Origin: Chamaecrista fasciculata
Lineage: Eukaryota; Streptophyta; Magnoliopsida; Fabales; Fabaceae
NCBI GenBank assembly: GCA_003254925.1
Contig: QANZ01012662.1
Span: 63,503-127,502 of the forward strand
Reading direction: 5' to 3'
Length of the DNA stretch: 64,000 nucleotides
Below, piece by piece: positions 59,501 to 64,000 of this stretch (its first letter is position 1; each line of letters opens with the position of its first letter). The notes below the pieces were generated by a model. That model was not told the DNA's origin. It saw nothing but the letters and a program-made list of their open reading frames with translations, and did no database searches. A program made the translations under genes and the position numbers.

Positions 59501-61331
59501 AAGAAAAAAATATATATTAATTTAAATATAAATCAAAGAAAATAATTTTAATTTAAAAACTTTGTTCTCCTCTCTTGATCTCCATTACCTTCTAGTCTTC
59601 TCCAATCCAATCACTCCTTTTAGGTGATGATTTATGGTATATGAGAATTTTAATTTATCAAATTTTATGAAAACATTTTGTGATGTCTGGGTTTTTAAAA
59701 AACGAATTGAAATTATTACCATTTAAGTCGTGTATCAGTCCTAATTCCTAAATAATGTAAATCTTGGTTTATATTTTGAAATATTAATTCTAATATGTTT
59801 GTACGTGTATGTGTGAGTTAAAGAAATTTTACTTGACACTTTTCTTGAATTAACACTTTAAGTGTAACTGACCTTATTCATAATATATTTGAATAAAATA
59901 AAATTAGTTTTAAATTAAAAATTGAAAATAAAACTTGTATTTTTATTACCTGTTGCTTTCCTCCCCCCAATTCTTTTCAGACCAAACAAATCCCTAACAT
60001 CAAGCCTCACCTTAACTAATAATGTCTCACATTTTATGTGTAAGTAGTTTTGAAATCTGACATCAAACACATTATAAGATTAATCTTGACCACAAATATA
60101 CACACTAATAAACACAATATTGTCTTTACAGGTTATTATAAGTCCCTTGCCAATATACCAAAACTAGTCAAGAGTCTTATAATACACAATTAATTAATTT
60201 ATCAGTTATTTCCAACAGCAAGAGAACAGTACAGTGATTGCAAAATGTGCATATATACTAACATTGGACAATATATATACATGCAATATAAAACTAAAAG
60301 ATTCTAAATTATTGAGAGATGCATGAATTGAATAACTGATCAGAGAGAAAATTAAAGTAGTAATGACAGTAATTTAATTAATGAGATATAGGATATATAT
60401 ATATAGATATACTTACTCTTGACAAAAGTGGGAAAAAGGTGACCTTTTTATGCCACCTAAACACGTTTTTGTGCAGTGAAAATCCAGACAAAGAAGGACG
60501 GCTGCATGCTAAATAGGAGAAGACAAGAGACAGTAATTACAAAGGATCATATAATATATCATTCATTAATAAATGATGTATGTAGTAGATTGAAAAAAAA
60601 AAATGAAAAGGGTTTGGAATTTGGATAATGAGAGAAAATGAATTAATTAGTGAAGAGAAGAGAAGAAATATGATCACCTTTTGACAGCTGTACAGCTTTT
60701 GTGGGTGGTGTAATTTTAGAATTAATTATAATTATAATTATAATGATCTGCCAAAGGCTAAAATGCCTTGGCAAATAGCAGCAGCAGGCAGCAGCAAAAT
60801 CAGAATTGCAGCAGAAAACAGCAACGGCATCAACCCAACAAGGCTAACAGAAACATTAGAGGAAAGGAGAAAAGTAACGAGCTTTTCTGCATATACCATT
60901 TAATGCACTGAACCAAAAGAAAAGAGATGAAGAGAGAGAGAAAAACTATAACAACAAACAAAGAGCAACTACTATTTATGATAATATAATATAATATAAT
61001 AATATATTCCATTAACTGTATTATACACAATTGAAAGATCTAAACATATATATATATATATCTCTCTCGGTTGTGATCCAACTCAGTGACTGAAACGGAA
61101 ACCTCTCACAATGGTCCATCTAATTAAACAATGAGCACATTCATATATATGCTAAGCACTAATTAATTAAACAGGAGAGAATTTTTTTAAAGAAAAAAAA
61201 GGGAAAAAATAGAATATTATAAATAGAAAATTAATTAATGCTGCAAATTGAGAAGAAGAAGAGCGAGCCTCATTATCATCGATCATTAGATCATTTGATT
61301 GATTAATTGATTCCCAAATTTGATGGATCGA
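56550..61331. other. Gene-poor spacer and 3' flank of the NGATHA gene
   Basis: AT-rich sequence with short TA tracts and no credible coding frame. 56640-56950 has MITE-like 'gactaaattgag' phrases without clear ends. The 3' UTR of the minus-strand NGATHA gene should occupy the highest coordinates here (below 61332). CAG-rich gcagcagcaggcagcagc lies near 60777. Confidence 0.4.
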
Positions 61332-62951
61332 TCATTGACGGTATTGCAAAGAGGGGTCCAAATCGAAAAACATGGTGGTTTCCAGTTTCTGCTGATTTTG
61401 AAACCTCGATGATGACGACGACGACGATGAAATTGGATCTTCCCTCATGTATTGATGATAAAGAGTGGGTGGAGAAGGAGATGATAAAATATTATTATTA
61501 TTATTATTGCTAGCCGCCGCCATTGCTGCTACATTATAATAATTGGGGTCTTCTTGTTGTTCCACTAATGGTGAAGAATTAGAAGAAGAAGAAGAAGAAG
61601 CACATTCCATGTTCACTCCAAATAGCCTTAGCCTCTTTCCTGCAGTAGCAGCAGCATTATTATTATTATTATTATTACCACCACTCTTACCATAATGATC
61701 ATGATGATGATTCTGTTCATTAAGTTGTTGTTGTTGAAGATGTTGGTGTTGTTGCTGATGATGATGATAATGATCAACCGGCACAGAATCAATAATCATC
61801 GGAATATTTTGCTCTTGTTGTTGCCCTATCAAGCTCGGATGTTGATGATACACCGAATTCATCACATTACTATAGTTGAATTGTTGCTGCTGCTGCTGCC
61901 AATGATGATGTTGATGTTGTCGCTCTTTCTGAAACGGAAACATATTACTGTAATTCAGCTGTGGCGGCGGCCGTGGCGGTGGTTGAGGTGGTGTTGGTAA
62001 AGAGTAAAGCCGGCCGCTCCACCGGATCGACATCGGCGGTTGACTAGGATGATGATGATGATGATGAAAAAGGAAAGGCGTGACAAAGTTGGGATCAGAG
62101 CCGTGGTGATTGAGGTGGCCGTGGTGGTGGTGATCAGGGCGGCGACGCCAATCGATAAAGAGACGATGGCGGTGGGCATCGGCGGCACCACGCTGAAAGG
62201 AGACAATGTCACCGGCGTCTAGTTTTTTCTCTTTAACAAAACGGCTCCAGCCTTTAGTCATGACGTAGCTCTGGCTACTGTTCCAGTAAGAGTAACGGAA
62301 TCGCCAGAGCTTTCCGTTACGGTCCTCGAAATTGAGGAGCAATCCTTTGTCGTTGGAGGACGAGTCAAGAGGGAAGTACTTCTCCGCGTGCTGCTTCGGA
62401 ATCACGAGACGGTTAAGCTTGCCCACGTCACTCGGAGTAACCACTTTGTCGAACATGTGTTCTTTCTCAATCACAACAATATTATTATTATTATTATTAT
62501 GGTTGCTGCTATTATGATTATTCTCGTTGCGGTGGTCAAGGTGGTTGAGGTGATTGCTGCTGTTGCTTGCTCTTTCGATTTCTTCAGATTCGTTATTATT
62601 ATGAAGGACTTCTCTGGATAATGATAAGGTCATGAAATTGGAGGAAGATGGAGATGCCAGCTGCCCTAACAATCCCGATGACGAAGAAGAATTCGGAGAA
62701 TCTGTACCACCATCTTGGAGTCCCAACCATGAATTTTGATGCCGATTCTTGTAATTCGTTGAGAAAAGAGGGTATGGATGATGAAGATTTTGATTTTGAT
62801 TTTGATTTTGATTGTGGTTGCTGCTGCTAATTATGTCGTCTTTTGTGATTTCTGTTTCTTCGGCTTCTTCAGCTTCTTCTTCCTCTTCTTCGTCTTCGTC
62901 TCTATTATCGTCGTCGGAACACGCTTTTACTTCTTGCATCAGCAATTCCAT
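61332..62951 (-). CDS. NGA: NGATHA-type B3-domain transcription factor
   Basis: One uninterrupted coding exon of 539 codons. The start MELLMQEV fits the family style and is followed by an acidic stretch (about residues 14-32). The B3 DNA-binding domain is at about 164-270: [20 protein letters not shown] opens it, [19 protein letters not shown] is in the middle and LFIDWRRRP closes it, almost letter for letter as in Arabidopsis NGA1/NGA2. RLFGV at about 441-445 is the B3 repression motif, followed by NMEC as in NGATHA proteins. NGATHA factors act in the nucleus and control style and stigma formation and lateral-organ growth, partly through auxin synthesis genes. The protein is long for the family (Arabidopsis NGA1 is about 310 aa) because of Q, H, N and S runs. 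Which NGATHA paralogue it is cannot be settled. Confidence 0.92.
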   Translation of the reverse strand: MELLMQEVKACSDDDNRDEDEEEEEEAEEAEETEITKDDIISSSNHNQNQNQNQNLHHPYPLFSTNYKNRHQNSWLGLQDGGTDSPNSSSSSGLLGQLASPSSSNFMTLSLSREVLHNNNESEEIERASNSSNHLNHLDHRNENNHNSSNHNNNNNNIVVIEKEHMFDKVVTPSDVGKLNRLVIPKQHAEKYFPLDSSSNDKGLLLNFEDRNGKLWRFRYSYWNSSQSYVMTKGWSRFVKEKKLDAGDIVSFQRGAADAHRHRLFIDWRRRPDHHHHGHLNHHGSDPNFVTPFLFHHHHHHPSQPPMSIRWSGRLYSLPTPPQPPPRPPPQLNYSNMFPFQKERQHQHHHWQQQQQQFNYSNVMNSVYHQHPSLIGQQQEQNIPMIIDSVPVDHYHHHQQQHQHLQQQQLNEQNHHHDHYGKSGGNNNNNNNAAATAGKRLRLFGVNMECASSSSSSNSSPLVEQQEDPNYYNVAAMAAASNNNNNNILSSPSPPTLYHQYMREDPISSSSSSSSRFQNQQKLETTMFFDLDPSLQYRQ

Positions 62952-63530
62952 GAATCACGACTTCTTTTATGAGACCGATTCTCCAAAACTTTCTTCACCG
63001 ACTCTGGATCTCACAGACAGAACAATTGATTCAATTAAACTACTCCACCACATTAATCAATTAATTCATCAACGAAAATGGAATTAAAATTCGCCAAGCA
63101 GATTATATATAATAATAATAATTATGAAACCTTACCAACAGAAAAAGAGGATATATAGTTGAAATTGAGTGAGCAGAGATTGGCGTGGTGAAAGGAAAGA
63201 GACGAGAGAGAGTCGGTGCCTTCTAATTTTGACCTTCAAACCCTAAAGAATATGGAAGGAGTACAATAATAATAAGCCATGGAGATGAGACTATTCAAAT
63301 TATTGTTGACCTACACACTCACACAAACATATAACATGAAGAGAGAGAAACAAAGAGAGAGAAATGGAAGAGATAGGAATTAGGAATTATAGCATTATAG
63401 GATGAGGAATTGAAGAGCAATTGAGCTAACAAGAACAACAAATAGTGATGAAGTTACCTCACAGGAATTAGTGATGAAGTTACCTCACAGGAATTGAAGG
63501 AGGAGGAGAAAGAGAAGGAGGAAGCTTCTT
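62952..63530 (-). promoter_or_regulatory. 5' leader and proximal upstream region of the NGATHA gene
   Basis: No coding extension is seen upstream of the start codon. On the minus strand two donor-like GTGAG|GTAACTTC sites lie at about 63479 and 63453, and acceptor-like sites lie closer to the ATG (for example ctgttggtaag near 63130), so a leader intron is plausible. GA-rich tracts (gagagagaaacaaagagaga, about 63341-63360) are frequent in plant promoters and leaders. Confidence 0.4.
63444..63495 (-). repeat. 26-bp perfect tandem duplication in the NGATHA leader
   Basis: Two identical 26-bp units lie side by side (63444-63469 and 63470-63495). On the minus strand each contains CTGTGAGGTAACTTCATCA, with a good plant splice-donor context (GAG|GTAACT). 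Confidence 0.9.
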
Positions 63531-64000
63531 TCTTCCAACTAGGAAAATTAAAAACTCAAAAAAATAAAATAAAATTAATGTTTGCAGTATAGCCCCAGTT
63601 TTATTATTCCCTTGAGAGAGAGAGAGGGAGTGATTAGTATTACTACACTAGTAGGGTGGGGGGACCCATGAATAATGTGGGTTTTGGGGTCATGTGAGCA
63701 ACTTGTCGTTTTCATCACATTTGGGATAATCTGAACAATTTATATAAATATATTTATATAGAAGCTAATGTATGTATGTATCATGTATGTATACACATAT
63801 ATATTAACATCACCTCAAATAACAAACTTTGTGTTAATTGTGTTTTGCACCCTTAACTACACCCAATTTCCATTTTAGTCTCATTTGTAGGGGTAGCTAG
63901 AGGTAGTAGGGGCTATGTAGAGAGGGGGAGAGTCTAGTTGTAGTGTCCACAGTGTTAGGTTTTGAGACTTTTTTTTTTATTTAATTTTTTTAATAATCTA
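63531..64000. other. Upstream flank of the NGATHA gene
   Basis: Upstream region with a GA tract (gagagagagaggga near 63615) and TA/TG-rich sequence near 63740-63800. No further gene enters from the right edge. Confidence 0.35.

Noticed and set aside
60749-60773. Small hairpin starting tgccaaagg, resembling the start of miR399
   Set aside because: Only the first nine bases match. The stem is about 9 bp with no long precursor hairpin around it.
61695-62212. Frames of 85-101 residues antisense to, or overlapping in another frame, the NGATHA gene
   Set aside because: Shadows of the trinucleotide-rich NGATHA coding sequence; runs of Met, Leu or Ile with no domain.
1-64000. CRISPR arrays, bacterial operons or integrated viral genes
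   Set aside because: No regularly spaced identical repeats with unique spacers were seen, the genes are spliced plant genes, and the only virus-like proteins are retrotransposon remnants.

Overview
The window is nuclear DNA of a flowering plant, most likely a eudicot. It is AT-rich, its genes have many GT-AG introns, TA and CT microsatellites are abundant, and retroelement debris and small inverted-repeat transposons fill the space between genes. I could not identify the species. One assembly gap (170 N) and one single N are present.

Four protein genes can be built exon by exon, and each gives an uninterrupted protein close to the usual family length. (1) 12416-17641, plus strand: a PAP29-like metallophosphoesterase, 3 exons, 377 aa. 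(2) 26544-30887, plus: the ribosome production factor RPF1, a Brix-domain protein, 11 exons, 356 aa. (3) 37597-41456, plus: an endonuclease/exonuclease/phosphatase-fold protein with an inserted EF-hand region, 10 coding exons, 484 aa. (4) 61332-62951, minus: a NGATHA-type B3 transcription factor, one coding exon, 539 aa, with many homopolymer tracts. An intron-containing elongator tRNA-Met(CAU) gene lies on the minus strand at 44941-45025. The four proteins have unrelated jobs (secreted or organelle phosphatase, nucleolar 60S assembly, EEP hydrolase, developmental regulator), and nothing suggests that they work together.

Layout. 1-3654: the 3' end of an LTR retrotransposon, with a 2.6-kb LTR. 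3655-10137: a decayed minus-strand Ty3/gypsy element of Athila type, with a protease and an env-position ORF but no recognisable RT or integrase. 10138-12059: transposon fragments. 12416-17641: the PAP29-like gene, whose second intron holds a solo LTR nested in a small TIR element. 17642-26160: copia fragments, including one decayed copia element that has taken several inverted-repeat elements, among them a 2.7-kb foldback whose arms are filled with degenerate plant telomere-like repeats. 26544-30887: RPF1. 30888-37000: MITEs. 37597-41456: the EEP/EF-hand gene. 41457-61331: a gene-poor stretch with the tRNA, MITEs and microsatellites. 61332-63530: NGATHA and its leader.

The most unusual material is the nested foldback system in 19.4-25.7 kb, and two separate places (the PAP29-like intron 2 and the NGATHA leader) where a splice-donor-like sequence has been tandemly duplicated. 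I saw no evidence for a new biochemical system. Exon borders come from reading splice signals and protein continuity, with no transcript data.
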